A stretch of DNA of 64,000 nt from Anodontia alba (GCA_964016985.1 OZ024823.1:27211095-27275094); one strand, 5' to 3'; numbered from the stretch's first letter, positions 1 through 11,334 are shown. Numbers and translations are program-made. The notes: a model not told the origin generated them from the sequence alone.

Positions 1-1154
1 TTGTGGATATATGCCAAATTAATAATGAAGTTACACCTGTAATAAATAAAGATGTGATTAGAGCAATCAAGTCCCCGAAAACAGACAAAGCCGGAGCTAT
101 TTATAAATACAAAGGCTAAAGATTTTCTGCTTTGTCTTACTGCTATAGCACCCGTATTAAGAAGTCTTTTTAATGTCATGTTCAAGATGGGGTGTATCCC
201 AGACAGTATGAAGCTTGGGGTATTAACACCGTTATTCAACAGAAAAGGCTCAAAATTGTGTGCAAAAAAAAAAAAAAAAATATCCGAGAAACGATCACTC
301 CTACTATCTCAGGATAAAACCAACGGTTATTGAAAATCAGAATGGCTTACAGCGTGGTTTCACAGAATGTTCAACCCCAGTGAATCCCTCACTCATTCTT
401 GGAGAGTACATCAGAAACATTGCCTACATACATAACCTTCCTCGATGCTAAATCGGCATTCGACGTGGTTAACCATCCCAGCCTGATGCAAAAAACGTAT
501 TACATAGGAATCGAGGGAGTTGTCTGGAACTTGATCAATAGTCCCCTTACGGATGCTCGGTCAGTGGTTATGTGGGATGACAGGCTTTCACAGGACTTTT
601 ATATAAAGTAGGGGATAAGACAAGGTAGAATCTTAAGCACTGACCTTAATAAGGTATATGAATGACAACCACTGGGCAGACTGGATGGTATCTATCAAGA
701 TGCAAAGATTGGAGAAATAGGATGCGCAGCACCAGCTTGTGCAGACAATGTGAAAGTCGTCAGTTCCAAACCGGACCAACTCCAATCATTTGTGCATACG
801 TCTGCTGATACGGCTCAGTGAAGAGATATGAGTTTCAACTGGTCAAAAGTATTATCTTAAAGATTGATCCAGCTACTGGCGACGAAGACTATATCTGGAC
901 CTTTAATGGGGAAACAGTGCATGTTGTAACTGAAAGTATGCATGTTAGAGTCTTGCGGTCTGCATCAAAGGAATCGACAGCTGTGGTAGAGGACATCAAA
1001 AAGGCTATAAGAATCCTTTATAGTTTAATGCCATCTGGTTGTCAGGGCCATAATGGAGTTGACCCAGAGACATCCATATATATACCTTCTCCAGATATAT
1101 GTTCTTGTGATTGTTTATGGAATAGAAATCTTACTCCCGAAATCTCACCCATCT

Positions 1155-1247
1155 AGCATTCTACGTAAATCTACATCGGGCCGTCATCGGCCCGTCAGTT
1201 ACCCTGACGGGCCGATGACGGCCCGATATAGATTTACGTAGAATGCT
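1155..1247. mobile_element. Hairpin MITE, family H1 (CGGGCCGATGACGGCCCG core), copy 1
   Basis: Near-perfect palindrome: AGCATTCTACGTAAATC opens it and the complement closes it, with GC-rich inner arms around a 6-nt centre. It interrupts the LINE relic between two of its coding blocks. The same ~93-bp hairpin recurs at 4840-4948 and 15023-15131. It has no coding capacity and is probably a non-autonomous foldback MITE. Confidence 0.8.
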
Positions 1248-1799
1248 GAATGGGCCACTATTTAAACTCTCTTGAGAAGTTTTACAAAAAGGACCTGAAG
1301 CCACTACTGTCTATACCAGTTACTACTGCAGACCCAGCAATGTACACCATATCCGGGACTGTCCCACTTGAAGCAACCATATACAAGCGAGCTCTAACAT
1401 TGTTCGGTAATATATGTTGGCTTTCGGTAGCGTCGTTTGAAAAAAAGGATGCTAATAGACAACTGCATATCAAGGGACATAAAAGCAATAGCTGGTGTGT
1501 TGCAGTAAAGGAGCTGTGCCTTAATTATGGACTTTCTCACCCACTTGAAATACTGGAAGACCCTCTTAGCAAAGACGCATGGAGTCGAATTGGCAGCAAA
1601 CAAGTCAACAACTATTGGGCTGATGGGATAAAATGAAATGCCTTTCTCTATACAAGGCTAAAATATCTTCATATGGAAGATTATGGGCGGCAACATCCTG
1701 TGATATACACGATTGGCAATGCTCGTGAGATACCACGTATAAATACAAAGCTGAAACTTGTGACGGGTACGTAAGTCCTTCAATGTAATCATTTAGCAT

Positions 1800-2044
1800 T
1801 TAACCCATTTATGCCTAGTGTCCCATAAAGGGGACATTAGCAAACAGCGTAGACCCAGATCAGACGCCGCAGAATGCGACGTCTGATCAGAGTCTACGCT
1901 GTTTGCATTAAGAAAAGTTTAAAAACAAAAATAAAAAAAGAAATACAACATGGTAACATTAAAAACTAACTAAACACTCCTATATTGAAATGAACTAGTC
2001 AAAAGAGCTAAGGTAGAAGAGTCCACTCGGCATAAATGGGTTAA
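1800..2044. mobile_element. TTAACCC-type TIR element with GATCAGACG hairpin, copy 1
   Basis: Terminal inverted repeat TTAACCCATTTATGCC / GGCATAAATGGGTTAA. The inside holds a strong hairpin (1840-1908) whose stem carries GCAAACAGCGTAGACCC and its complement, then an A-rich body. It is inserted in the LINE relic, whose coding similarity resumes right after it. Relatives are at 7313-7537 and 55574-55794. Confidence 0.75.
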
Positions 2045-2625
2045 CCAAAACCAGATAAAATCACCCTCTTTACTCTGTAACAATGAAGATGAAACCATTG
2101 AACATTTCCCGATACACTATAATGCTTTAAGTGGTGCTAGAGAGCCTATCACAGACATTGTAAAAATCATAAGCTAGTCTACAGCTTATTAACGATACTG
2201 TCAGTCTTGCACAGATTATATGAGATTCTGGTGCTTATGCTAAAACCATCCCTAAAAGTAAGCTCCATGTCTTAAAAATAATTTAATTCCGTGACAGAAG
2301 ATTGTGTTATAAGTTGCATTGTAAACGCTATAAGAGACTTGCTTAGTCCACACAAGAGTATGTATTGCTGTATTCAGGCTTTACTTCGCTTTCAACAATC
2401 TTTCGGTCATATCGCGACGGTGTCTGGATCTGGCAGGGAGCTCAATGCTCACATATAGAGTGCTGCCTCACTGAAATATCACGCCCCAGACAATTGACAT
2501 GATATTCCACCCAGTCACATTATACTGACACTGAGCCGACCAGTTCTGATTCCTAGCCCTACTTTCTTAATGCTGAGCGCCAAGCGAAAGAGCAGCTAGT
2601 ACCATTTTTAAAGTCTTTGCTATAA

Positions 2626-2745
2626 CTAGGCCGGGATCGAACCCGCAACCTCCTGATCCCCAAAGAGTAAGAAAGAAAAAGATATGTCAGTCCAGCTGAG
2701 TCTATCCAAGACACCACGTAGCGGGTATCGCAAATTATGTCCCCC
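2626..2745 (-). repeat. Possible tRNA-derived SINE fragment
   Basis: On the minus strand a B-box-like GGTTCGATCCC follows GATCAGGAGGTTGCG, with a weak A-box-like stretch upstream (AGACTCAGCTGGACTGAC). The two boxes lie much farther apart than in a working tRNA gene. The flank at 2743-2775 is a C/G homopolymer tract. Most likely a degraded SINE head. Confidence 0.3.
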
Positions 2746-2875
2746 CACCATGTGGGTGGGGGTGGGGGGGGGGGGCGACATATTGTTTTTAGTGCGGATC
2801 CCGTCGGCGTCGGCGTAGCCTCTTCTCCACACTCTATCTCCTTATTGAATGGACATATTGTAGCCAAACTTACAC

Positions 2876-4110
2876 AAATATATCATTGGTAGGGGGGAAA
2901 ATGCTGATTAGATGTTGGTGACCATGACCCCATTTTCAAGGTCACAAGAGGGCTTAGATTGTTGGAAAATGGCTTATCCGCACCCTATCTCTTAAAGGAA
3001 TGAATAGATTTTAACCAAGCTTGCACATCTATATTGCTGGGACATGTAAAAGAACTGGTTAGATTTTGGTGACCTTGACTCCATTTTCAAGGTCACAGAA
3101 GGGTTTTGATTGTTGGAAAATGGCTTGTCCGCACCCTATCGCTTGTAGGAATGAATAGATTTTGACCAAACTTGCACATCTACAATGCTGGGACATGTAA
3201 AAGAACTGATTAGATTTTGGTGACCTTGACTCCATTTTCAAGGTCACAGGAAGGTTTAGATTTGTTGGAAAATGGCTTGTCCGCACTGTATCTCTTGTAG
3301 GAATGAATAGATTTTGACCAAACTTGCACATCTACAATGCTGGGACATGTAAAAGAACTGATTAGATTTTGGTGACCTTGATCCTATTTTCAAGGTCACG
3401 GGAGGGCTATGATCTGTTGAAAAATTGCTTGTCTGCATCCTATCTCTTAAAAGAATGAATGGATTTTGACCAAACTTCTACATCTTAATTGTTGAGACAT
3501 GGAAAAGAACTGGTTAGATTTTGACGACCTTAACCCCATTTTCATGGTCACACTAAGGCTTAGATTGGTGGAAAATGGCTTGTCTGCATCTTGTCTCCTG
3601 AAGGAATGAGTAGATTTCGACCAGACTTGCACAGCTATATTTTTGGGACATGGAAAAGAACTGCTTAGATTTTGGTGACCTTGACCCCTTTTTCAAGGTC
3701 ACACTAGGGCTTAGATTGTTGGAAAATGGCTTGTCTGCACTGTATCTCTTGAAGGAATGGATGGATTTTTAACTTAACTTGCACAGCCAAATTGTTGTGG
3801 CATGGAAAATAACTAATTTTATTTGGGTGACCTTGACCCCATTTTCAAGGTCGCAGGAGGGCTCAGATTGTTGGATAATGGCTTGTCTGCACATTATCTG
3901 CTGAATGAATGGATAGATTTTGACCAAACTTGCACAGCTATATTGTTGAGACAGAGACAAGAACTGATTAGATTTTTGTGACCTTGATCCCATTTTCAAG
4001 GTTACACAAGGGCTATGATTTTAGAAAATGGCTTGTCAGCAGCTTATCTCATTGAGGAATAGATGAATTTTGACCAAACTTACATATAGGTATATTGTGA
4101 CCTTGAGTTT
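2876..4110. repeat. Tandem satellite, ~152-bp unit, about 8 copies
   Basis: The motif GACATGKAAAAGAACTG recurs at about 3041, 3192, 3344, 3496, 3647, 3799 and 3950, a spacing of 151-152 bp. Each unit contains GGTGACCTTGA and, about 14 bp later, CAAGGTCAC, an inverted pair of extended AGGTCA motifs. Minus-strand open frames here (for example 3059-3331 and 3447-3632) only follow the repeat period and are not genes. Units differ by scattered substitutions, so the array is not freshly amplified. Confidence 0.9.
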
Positions 4111-4483
4111 ATTATAGATACCATCTATTTTAACAATATTCTGTTCAAATTGATGGTGGGACATACGTTTTCCTCCGAAAACAATGTTCTAGTTTTAGCT
4201 AGTTTTACCTTTTAAATGAACTTTTAACCTGTAAATAGAGACTTAGTCATAGATTGTAATAAGGATGGTGGATAAAAGGATTGAACTACCACTTTAACAT
4301 TACGGTACTCCAGCGACCTGGAGGTGTGCCAAGACTGGCAGAATTTCTCAAGAATATACAAGATACAAGAGCGTTTCAACGCGGCCGTTAACTGCTAAAG
4401 GTTTTTTTTTTGTAGCAGACGACATGCTAAATTCATTTTTAAGATAATAGAACACTTGACATTTAGTGTGAATTATTTGCTAG
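4111..4483. other. No recognised feature
   Basis: AT-rich sequence between the satellite and the next MITE fragment. I see no long frame or repeat family. A tract of nine or more T lies near 4401. Confidence 0.5.
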
Positions 4484-4590
4484 ACGATTTACATGAAATG
4501 TCAAACCTTATTCTCCCTGAAAAATGAAACGGGTATTTCAAAGCACCGTCTGTTGCAGTTATGATTAGCCCCTTAATGGTTAAACATATT
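4484..4590. mobile_element. Fragment of H2 hairpin MITE (CATGCAAATTGTCTCC family)
   Basis: Contains ACATGAAATGTCAAACCT, TATTCTCCCTGAAAAATG and CGTCTGTTGCAG, matching one half of the palindromic element at 37458-37677 in the same order. The other arm is missing, so this is a truncated copy. Confidence 0.5.
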
Positions 4591-4839
4591 AAACAACAAC
4601 GTTGGCCGGCTGCAATCGTGTATTTTGGCGCGTTTTATTAAAACGTCAATTGCACAAGCCGGTCCTATGGAATAAATGGTCACTTGTTTTTTGTTGTTGT
4701 TTTTTTTTTTCTAAAAAATAAAAGAAGAATTTATTTTGCTACAGTTATTCCAGTGCTAAAAACACCACATATGGCAATAAAATCAGCATGCCTAGGAACA
4801 TTGGAACTTTTACATTTGTTTTTGTGTGATTCAGTGTAT

Positions 4840-4948
4840 ACCCAGTCAGCATTCTACGTAAATCTATATCGGGCCGTCATCGGCCCGTCAGGGTAGCTGA
4901 CGGGCCGATGACGGCCCGATGTAGATTTACGTAGAATGCTAGCTGGGT
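4840..4948. mobile_element. Hairpin MITE, family H1, copy 2
   Basis: Same hairpin as 1155-1247, with longer visible ends: ACCCAGTCAGCATTCTACG at the left and AGAATGCTAGCTGGGT at the right. The arms pair almost perfectly through the GGGCCGTCATCGGCCCGTCAG core. Confidence 0.85.
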
Positions 4949-4993
4949 ATTCAACAGGAACGCTTCTTCCCAGACAGCAAACCATTTACAGTT

Positions 4994-5186
4994 TTAATTC
5001 TTTCATCCCTTAGTTTCTATTTATCAAGTCTTCCATCTTTGAATCTGTTCAGAATCATTATTCCAAGCAGAGGTCAAAAATCAAAATAGAATGACATACA
5101 GTGTGGGTCCTGATGAGATGGCTCATTATGAGCCGTCTCATCTAGTTCTACCTTGCATATTTATCTATACCGATCTACAGGGTTAA
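4994..5186. mobile_element. TTAACTCTTTCATCC-type element with GATGAGACGGCTC hairpin, diverged copy
   Basis: The left end TTAATTCTTTCATCCCTTAG and right end CAGGGTTAAAAGG match better copies at 39443-39653 and 44055-44259. The central hairpin carries GATGAGATGGCTCATTATG and its partner ending in GTCTCATC. Confidence 0.6.
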
Positions 5187-5346
5187 AAGGATTCAATCAT
5201 ATGCCCTTCATGACAAACATCGTGTTTTATTAAACCCTTCCTTGGCCAATCTCTACTATTACCATGGAACTGAATTTGAGATAATTGTAACCAAACCCTC
5301 CTGCTTATATTGCTAGGACGATCGGATTAGCAGCCGCACGGTTTAT

Positions 5347-5586
5347 TAAGGGGACTAGATATACTGCCAGGGGAGGCAACTTTATCAAAAGTGCTTTGCA
5401 TCCCTTCTAAAAAAGGATCTACTCTAAAAAGAAAGAACTTGCTCACGTCGGGAGCAAAGTCTTTCTTTTAAGAATAGACCCCTTTTCAGAAATGGCTTTA
5501 TGTGGATGAAAGTAAACGGATAGTCACAAAAGTTATTTCCTTTTAAACTGGTAGAAAATGCTCTTTTTAATACCAAGTCCCCTTAT
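5347..5586. mobile_element. AGGGGACTAGATACA-type MITE (family M5), copy 1
   Basis: Ends TTAAGGGGACTAGATA and AAGTCCCCTTAT form an imperfect TIR. The centre has GGATCTACTCTAAAA facing TTAAGAATAGACCCC, a family signature shared with 44505-44995, 46417-46638, 48952-49178, 56074-56300 and 58539-58798. Confidence 0.65.
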
Positions 5587-6278
5587 ATGAGCCGTGCCAA
5601 GCCAAAACGTGTCTTCGGGCATGGGCAGATAGCGAAGTCCCAGATAAGTGCACATTCAAGCAGTCTTATCTTGGCATTCGCAGTCCGTATACAGTCTGAT
5701 ATATCAACGTACCGCACAGCAGTTTCCACCACGAGACTGTATAGATGCGCAGAATGATCTGAACTGCGCATGTCTTATACACGTTTCCGCCTGAAGCAGT
5801 CCAATAAAGTTTATTGACAAAGCCAGTCGAGCTGATTTCTCGTCAGTCTATAATCAACAAACATGACCAGAATCGGCTAATATAAATTAAGACAATGAAA
5901 GAACATAATAACTAATTTCGTCACAGCAAGCCATAGCTTTTAGACTTTCTGACTTAAGTGTCACATCAATTTATTTTAAATATCACCAGTTGCCAATTAA
6001 ACCCACGGTAAAGTGAGCTTTTATCGTTAAAATCAAGTTAGTATGCTCTTTGAATTGCAAGCAATTGATAACGAATAAGGATTAAAACCATAAAGCTGGC
6101 TTATAGCTATCAGTGAATGACGAGTAAAGTTTCTCAATTATTACTATGTTTACCTTAAACATGCGGACACCTTAACTCCTTAATACACGCACCCTAAACT
6201 TTGTAGGATCATTGGACCAGAATAGCAAACAGTGTAGACCATGATCAAATAGAGTAATAGTATGATCTGGGTCTAACG
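5587..6278. other. No recognised gene
   Basis: 5587-5800 holds CGCATATG-like and ATGCGCAG fragments resembling ends of other hairpin elements. 6215-6275 carries a broken AACAGTGTAGACC hairpin cassette just left of the MITE that follows. The rest is unrecognised AT-rich sequence. Confidence 0.45.
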
Positions 6279-6556
6279 CATCACGAAAACACGCCTATAT
6301 AGTTTTGACCCCTTTAAACCCTACTCTTATACACTAAAACTAGGATTTATAGGGGTATACATTCATTTTCTTATTTCTGCTCAAAAACATAGATTGTGGG
6401 TACTCGTTAGAACCGCTTCGCCGAGGCGGTTCTAACGAGTACCCATAATCTATGTTTAGAGCAGAGTGTGAAAACTACCAGAATTTTTCATCTGAAAGTT
6501 TTCATGTTCTGGTGGTAAAATTCTCAATATATTTGAATAGGCGTGTTTTCGTAATG
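6279..6556. mobile_element. CAT-ATG MITE (family M1), complete copy
   Basis: M1 is the commonest element here. One end reads CATCACGAAAACACGCCTAT and the other ATAGGCGTGTTTTCGTAATG (TIR of about 23 bp). The inner arm next to the first end carries CCCCTTTAAACCC; the other carries CTGAAAGTTTTCATG. The centre is a hairpin of GGTACTCGTTAGAACCGC and its complement, flanked by TTTCTGCTCAAAAACATAG. No coding sequence. Confidence 0.85.
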
Positions 6557-6617
6557 CTTTGCTTGACGTAAGTACCTAGGTCCGAATAACTGGGATAAAT
6601 ACGGTACCTGGTTTCTA

Positions 6618-6815
6618 AACAAAGGCATTGCATACTAACACTGGCATCGCATGTCAATACAATGGCATTGTTTGTAAATGATTGCATTGAATGTTAGCAA
6701 TGGCATTGTATGTAAACAATGGCATTACATATAAACAATGGCAATGCATGTCAACAATGGCATAGCAAGTAAAAAAGCAGCAATACATGTTACAACGTCA
6801 TTACATGTCAACAAT
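6618..6815. repeat. Degenerate ~21-bp minisatellite
   Basis: Repeats of AACAATGGCATTGCATGT with many substitutions, roughly nine units. No gene. Confidence 0.7.
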
Positions 6816-7312
6816 GTATTGGTATCCTTAGGAGACAATTTGCATGAAGTGTCCGATCCTATTTTCTAGGGAAAAAATAAGAAAAAAATATCATCAGTTT
6901 GTCGTCTGCTGAATTTGCCCATGGCATGGTAAGTTATTTCCGAAAGAACAAGCAACAAAATAATGCATGTCGCCATTTGTTAAGAACACCAATGTTTTCG
7001 CTGAATTGACATTAATTGTCAAATGTCGAAAAGACAAACACATTTTGCTGTTGTTTAAGGAGAAGAAATGTGATAGCATTATCATTGCTGTTTGGAAAAA
7101 AAATGTTTTAATCTGTTCTCTAAGTGTTGTTATGGGTATTTATCGTGTCACTACTATATTATTGAAATCTAAGCCTAGACTTTCTCTTAAAGTTCCAGAG
7201 GGAATAAAGTGCATTAGAGATGTCAAGATTTGCGTTCAGACAGACATTAGGAGGTTATGTACTTACCGATGCTCATGTTCATGGTTTTATAATCAGTCTA
7301 TATCAATTTTAA
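6816..7312. other. H2 hairpin fragment, then unrecognised sequence
   Basis: 6828-6925 matches one half of the H2 hairpin MITE (GGAGACAATTTGCATGA, TTGTCGTCTGCTGAATTTGC). A 121-codon plus-strand frame at 6967-7332 runs into the next MITE; it has no recognisable motif or codon signal, and I do not call it a gene. Confidence 0.4.
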
Positions 7313-7537
7313 TTGAACCCATTTATGCCTAGCGTCCCATAAAAGGGATATTGGCAAAAAGTGTAGACCCAGATCAGACGCCCAGTGGCGTCTGATCAGG
7401 CTCTACATTGTTTGCAATAAATGCTGGAATTTCTATAAAGCATGGTAATAATAAAAACCAACTGGACACACCTTCTACTGTTAAAGGACCAGTCGAAAGA
7501 TTGAGGTATCAGAGTCCACTCGGTATGAATGGTTTAA
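7313..7537. mobile_element. TTAACCC-type TIR element with GATCAGACG hairpin, copy 2
   Basis: Starts TTGAACCCATTTATGCCTAG and ends CACTCGGTATGAATGGTTTAA. The internal hairpin 7352-7410 has stem GTGTAGACCCAGATCAGACG. Same order and body as 1800-2044. Confidence 0.75.
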
Positions 7538-7567
7538 CATTATATCTTTTTGCCATATTCACAGTCA

Positions 7568-7802
7568 GGGCACAGTTGTTCAAAACGTTAGCTAACGATT
7601 CGTTAAAATTTACATCCAGTGATACGCAAATATGCTGAAATTTTTTGCTGAAAAAATGTGAGTAGCTTTTGCAGTGCAAAAGCTACTCACATTTTTTCAG
7701 CAAAATATATCAGAATATTGTAGATTGAATCCGCTAAAACAGTTAACGAAATGACCCTTAACGAGCTCGTTAAGTTAACGACGCTTTGAACAACTGGACC
7801 CT
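7568..7802. mobile_element. GGGCCCAGTTGTTCAAAGC MITE (family M3), copy 1
   Basis: TIR-like ends GGGCACAGTTGTTCAAAACG and CGCTTTGAACAACTGGACC. The central hairpin has AAAAAATGTGAGTAGCTTTTG against its complement. The two outer halves differ (TAACGATTCGTTAAAATTTAC at the left, CTTAACGAGCTCGTTAAG at the right), so orientation can be read. Confidence 0.8.
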
Positions 7803-7865
7803 GATTTTTTGTTCTTTGACATTCGCTCTTCGTTATGCCAGCGCAAGCTCTCGATATAAAGACCC

Positions 7866-8074
7866 GGGCCCAGTTGTTCAAAGCGTCGTTAGCTTAACGA
7901 GCTCGTTAAGGGTCATTTCGTTAACGGTTTAAGTGGATTCAATATTCTGATATTTTTTGCTGAAAAAATGTGAGTAGCTTTCAGCAAAAAAATTCAGCAT
8001 ATTTGCGTATCACTCGATGTAAATTTTAACGAATCGTTAACTAACGACATCGTTAGCTTTGAACAACTGGGCCC
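7866..8074. mobile_element. Family M3 MITE, copy 2, inverted to copy 1
   Basis: Full copy from GGGCCCAGTTGTTCAAAGCG to GCTTTGAACAACTGGGCCC. The halves are in the reverse order to 7568-7802, so the two copies form a head-to-head pair 63 bp apart. The central hairpin is shortened to one arm plus CAGCAAAAAAATTCAGC. Confidence 0.8.
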
Positions 8075-8409
8075 CGACTGCTTACTTCAAAACGTCTGAG
8101 ACAACAGGGTCAAGAAAGACACCTGTGACTGGTTAATAATAAGGAGGAATTAAAACTTGAAAAAAAAATACACCTGCGACAGAGCATCATATCTATTTTA
8201 AAGAAATAAACGTTTCGTTTTTTAATTTAATGGTATCAAAAGAAGTAGTGGTTATAGTAATAAAAATAAACAAAACAAATAATAAAAATAATTAACTAAG
8301 GCAGTTTGTGCTGGTTGATAATAAAGATGATTAAAACTTATTATTCTGTTGTGAAGAAACAATACATGTGCGTCAATTCATATTTGTTTTGAAGAAACAA
8401 AAGCTATTT
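8075..8409. other. No recognised feature
   Basis: AT-rich sequence with two loosely similar blocks (GACTGGTTAATAATAAGG near 8129 and GCTGGTTGATAATAAAGA near 8310), possibly an old duplication. Confidence 0.4.
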
Positions 8410-10743
8410 TTTAGCTCGCCTGAGCCGAAAACTCAGGATGAGCTATTGTGATCACTTGCCGTCCGTCGTCGTCCGTCCACACCTTTGAATGACTTCTCCT
8501 CGGAAACCCCTGGGCCATTTTTCTTCAAACTTCATGTGATACTTTCTGTTAAAGGGGGACTGAAACTTGTTCAAATGGCCATGTCTATTAATCAAGATGG
8601 CCGCCATGCCCATATATGATAAAAAAAAACCCACTTAATAATCTTCTTCTTCAGAACCAAGAAAGCTTTGGGGCAGAATCTTTGTATACAGCATTGAGGA
8701 CTCAAGGTCGACCAAGTTGGCTCAAAAGATGACTGTAGGTTGACCTTTGATCTTTTTATTGCATGGTCGAATTTGCGTTCCTATACATTTATATGGGGAA
8801 AATTTCTCAAAATGTATTAACGACTAATGTCTGAAACTTACAATGTATGCTTAAAGTATTAAAACGTTTTAGTTACAATCAAAATTTTGTCCACTGGAGG
8901 TTATCTGCCCTTGCCCCTGGGCTATATACATGTATAAAATTGTGTAATTTAAATGTCTTCTACTCTGAAACTGAGCAATTTCCACCAGATTTCACATGGA
9001 GTCTTCTACCGAAAGGGTATTAACAATTTGTTCGAATGGTTTCGCGCCATTGAACAAGATGGCCGCAATGCCCGTATACGAGTATGGTAAAACACTTAAA
9101 AGTCTTCTTTTCCAGAACCAAGAAAGCTTTCTGACTGAATCTTAAAATAAAGCCTTGGAGCCTCAAGGTCTACCAAGTTTGTTAAAATGATGGTCGTAGA
9201 TTGACATTTTTTTTCATTATTATTTATTTATTTATTTATTGTTTTTTTACGGCAAGGTCAAATTTGCGCCCAAATATATTTGTATGGGGAAAATATTGAA
9301 AATACATTTTCTCAAAATGCAAAGACTAAGGGCTGAAATTAACAATGAATGATAAAAGTAATAAATGTTTTTAGTTAAAATCAAAATTTTGTCCCCTGGG
9401 GGTTATCTGCCCTTGCCCTTGGCTTTATACCTATATAAAACTGTAATTTTTAAATGTCTTCTACTCTGAAACCGCTTGGGCAATTTTCACCAGATTTCAC
9501 ATGGGGCCTTCTGTTGAAATGATATTTACAATTTATTTGAATGGTTCCTTGCCATTGAATAAGGTGGCTGCCATGCCCATATATGGTAAAAGTACTTAAA
9601 AATCTTCTTGTCCAGAACCAAGAAAGCTTTGAGGCTAAATCCTGGTATATAGCATTTGGACCTCAAGATCTATCAAATTTGTTCAAATGATGGTCGTAGG
9701 TGACATTTATTTTTTTACGGCAAGGTCAAATTCGCGCCCCCGTATATTTGTATGGGGAAAATGTTGAAAAGTCATTTTCTCAAAATGCGTTAAAGACTTA
9801 TGGCTGAAATTGGCAATGTATGATTAAAATAGTAAAACATTTCAGTTACTATCAAATTTGTCCCCTGGAGATTATCTGTCCTTGCCCCTGGGCTATATAC
9901 ATGTATAAAACTGTGTATTTTTTAAATGTCTTCTATTCTGAAACCGGTTGTGCAATTTTCACCAGATTTTACATGGGGTTTTCTGTTGAAAGGATATTGA
10001 CAATTTGTTCAAATGGTTCCGTGCCATTGAACAAGATGGTTGCCATGCCCATAATGGGTAAAACACTTTAAATCTTCTCCAGAACCAAGAAACCTTTTAG
10101 ACTGAATTTTGGTATATAGCATTGGGGGACTCAAGGTCTACCATGTTTGTTCAAATGATGGTCATAGGTTGACCTTTGACCTTTTTAGGACAAGGTCAAA
10201 TTTGCGCCCAAATATATTTGTATGGGGAAAATGTTGAAAAATCATTTTCTCAATATGTTTTAAATACTAATGGCTGAAACTTAAAAAATGTATGATTAAA
10301 GAAGTAAAATTGTTTAGATCCCATCATTATTTCTGGGGTTATCTGCTCTTGCCCCTGGGCTGTATACATGTATAAAATCACGAAGTCTTTAAACGTCTTC
10401 TTCTCTGAAACCTTGAACGATTTTCACCAGATTTCAGATGGGGCTTTCTTGTCGAAAGGATGCTGACAATTCGGTCACACTGTTCCGCGCCATTGAACAA
10501 GATGGCTGCCATGCCCATATATGGTAAAGCACTTCTTCTCCAGAACTAAGAAAGCTTCGAGTCTGAATCTTGGTACACAGCATCCGGGACTAAAAGTCTA
10601 CTTAATTTGTTCAAATGATGATACAAGGATGACCACTGACCTATTTTACGATATGGTCAAATTTGTGTCCTGGTTGTTGTGGCAATACTGGAAGAAGTTG
10701 CTGTTTTCATCAGATGAGCGAATCGTGACACATGGGCCTTTTG
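8410..10743 (-). mobile_element. Pearl-like element A with ~470-bp internal tandem units
   Basis: On the minus strand it runs from an end like CAAAAGGCCCATGTGTCACG to an end with hairpin CTGAGTTTTCGGCTCAG followed by GCGAGCTAAAA. Between them about five units of roughly 470 bp repeat, each with AAGATGGCCGCCATGCCC (8596, 9057, 9561, 10035, 10499) and CCAGAACCAAGAAAGCTTT. CGTC-rich sequence sits inside the hairpin end (8459-8478). The 3' hairpin followed by a CTAA-like terminus resembles Helitron/HINE ends; this class is an inference. Two other copies are at 49181-50848 and 59152-61445. Confidence 0.75.
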
Positions 10744-11082
10744 TTTGTATTTGATGGTATTATAAGAAGAGGTGAAATTTCAAAATTTCAGTTTATGATA
10801 TTTACTGAATTAGAGGTTGTTACATTCAGCAGCCAAAAAGCCCTAGAAAGGGCTAATGTCAGTGATATTTTCTCATATCTTAGCGTGGTCTTTAAATTAC
10901 AACAACGTTTGGAATCCCGCCCATACCCTGGAAAGAGCTATGAAACACCAGTAAGAACAGAATTATTGTGGAGCTCTAAAAATTGAGAACAATGATACAG
11001 GATTTCAAACATGCATACAAGCAAAGCGAGAATAAAATGATCAACTTATGTGTTTAGATCAGTTTGCAATTAATATATGATG
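10744..11082. other. No recognised feature
   Basis: An 84-codon frame (10732-10986) covers part of it. There is an acceptor-like TTTTCTCATATCTTAG ending near 10884 and a donor-like AGTAAGA near 10951, but the intervening codons match nothing I know. Confidence 0.35.
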
Positions 11083-11275
11083 TCTAGGGTCGTCGGATAT
11101 GCCCTGCCTTTGCAAAGAGTGTAGATCCAGTCCAGTTGGCTTCTGAAGCCAATCGATCTGGATCTACACTTATAGGCATTAATTGTGTGAATTTGTATCC
11201 ACAAGCTGTATCAAGCAATCTGACTGGCTGCCAAATAAGAAGCGGACGTGGCATCTTAATTTATTCAACATTGTA
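11083..11275. mobile_element. TTAACCCTTGTCCTGCTGAA-type element (family M4), truncated inverted copy
   Basis: Shares GGATATGCCCTGCC, a hairpin with GTGTAGATCCAGTCCAGTTG, and GGCATCTTAATTTATTCA with the full copy that follows, in opposite orientation. Its outer TIR is decayed. Confidence 0.65.
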
Positions 11276-11334
11276 AGTTATAAGATACTTTTATGAGGCT
11301 GTGCGTGTGTGCATGATCCCATCCTCGTAGTCAG

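Larger units (their letters stand above)
1..2420 (+). pseudogene. Non-LTR retrotransposon (LINE) relic with reverse transcriptase
   Basis: Decayed RT of a non-LTR retrotransposon, read across several frames. RT motif A is visible at 438-476 (FLDAKSAFDVVNH) and motif B at 612-644 (IRQGRILSTD). The catalytic motif C reads CADN at 738-749 in place of the usual [YF]ADD, so the second metal-binding Asp is lost. Downstream frames 818-1156 and 1250-1636 look like the post-RT region, and 2045-2260 resembles a C-terminal segment (ETIEHFPIHYNALSGARE). An in-frame TAG at 609-611, an A-run at 264-281, several frameshifts and two inserted elements (1155-1247, 1800-2044) break it. The 5' end lies outside the window and the 3' limit is uncertain. 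The clade cannot be assigned by eye. Confidence 0.75.

Noticed and set aside
2640..2670. tRNA gene on the minus strand
   Set aside because: Only a B-box-like stretch; A box too far away and no cloverleaf.
3059..3331. Repeated protein with SRSPKSNQFF motif
   Set aside because: Shadow of the 152-bp satellite; units contain stops and shifts.
6967..7332. 121-codon plus-strand protein
   Set aside because: Ends inside a MITE, has no recognisable motif and lies next to an H2 fragment.
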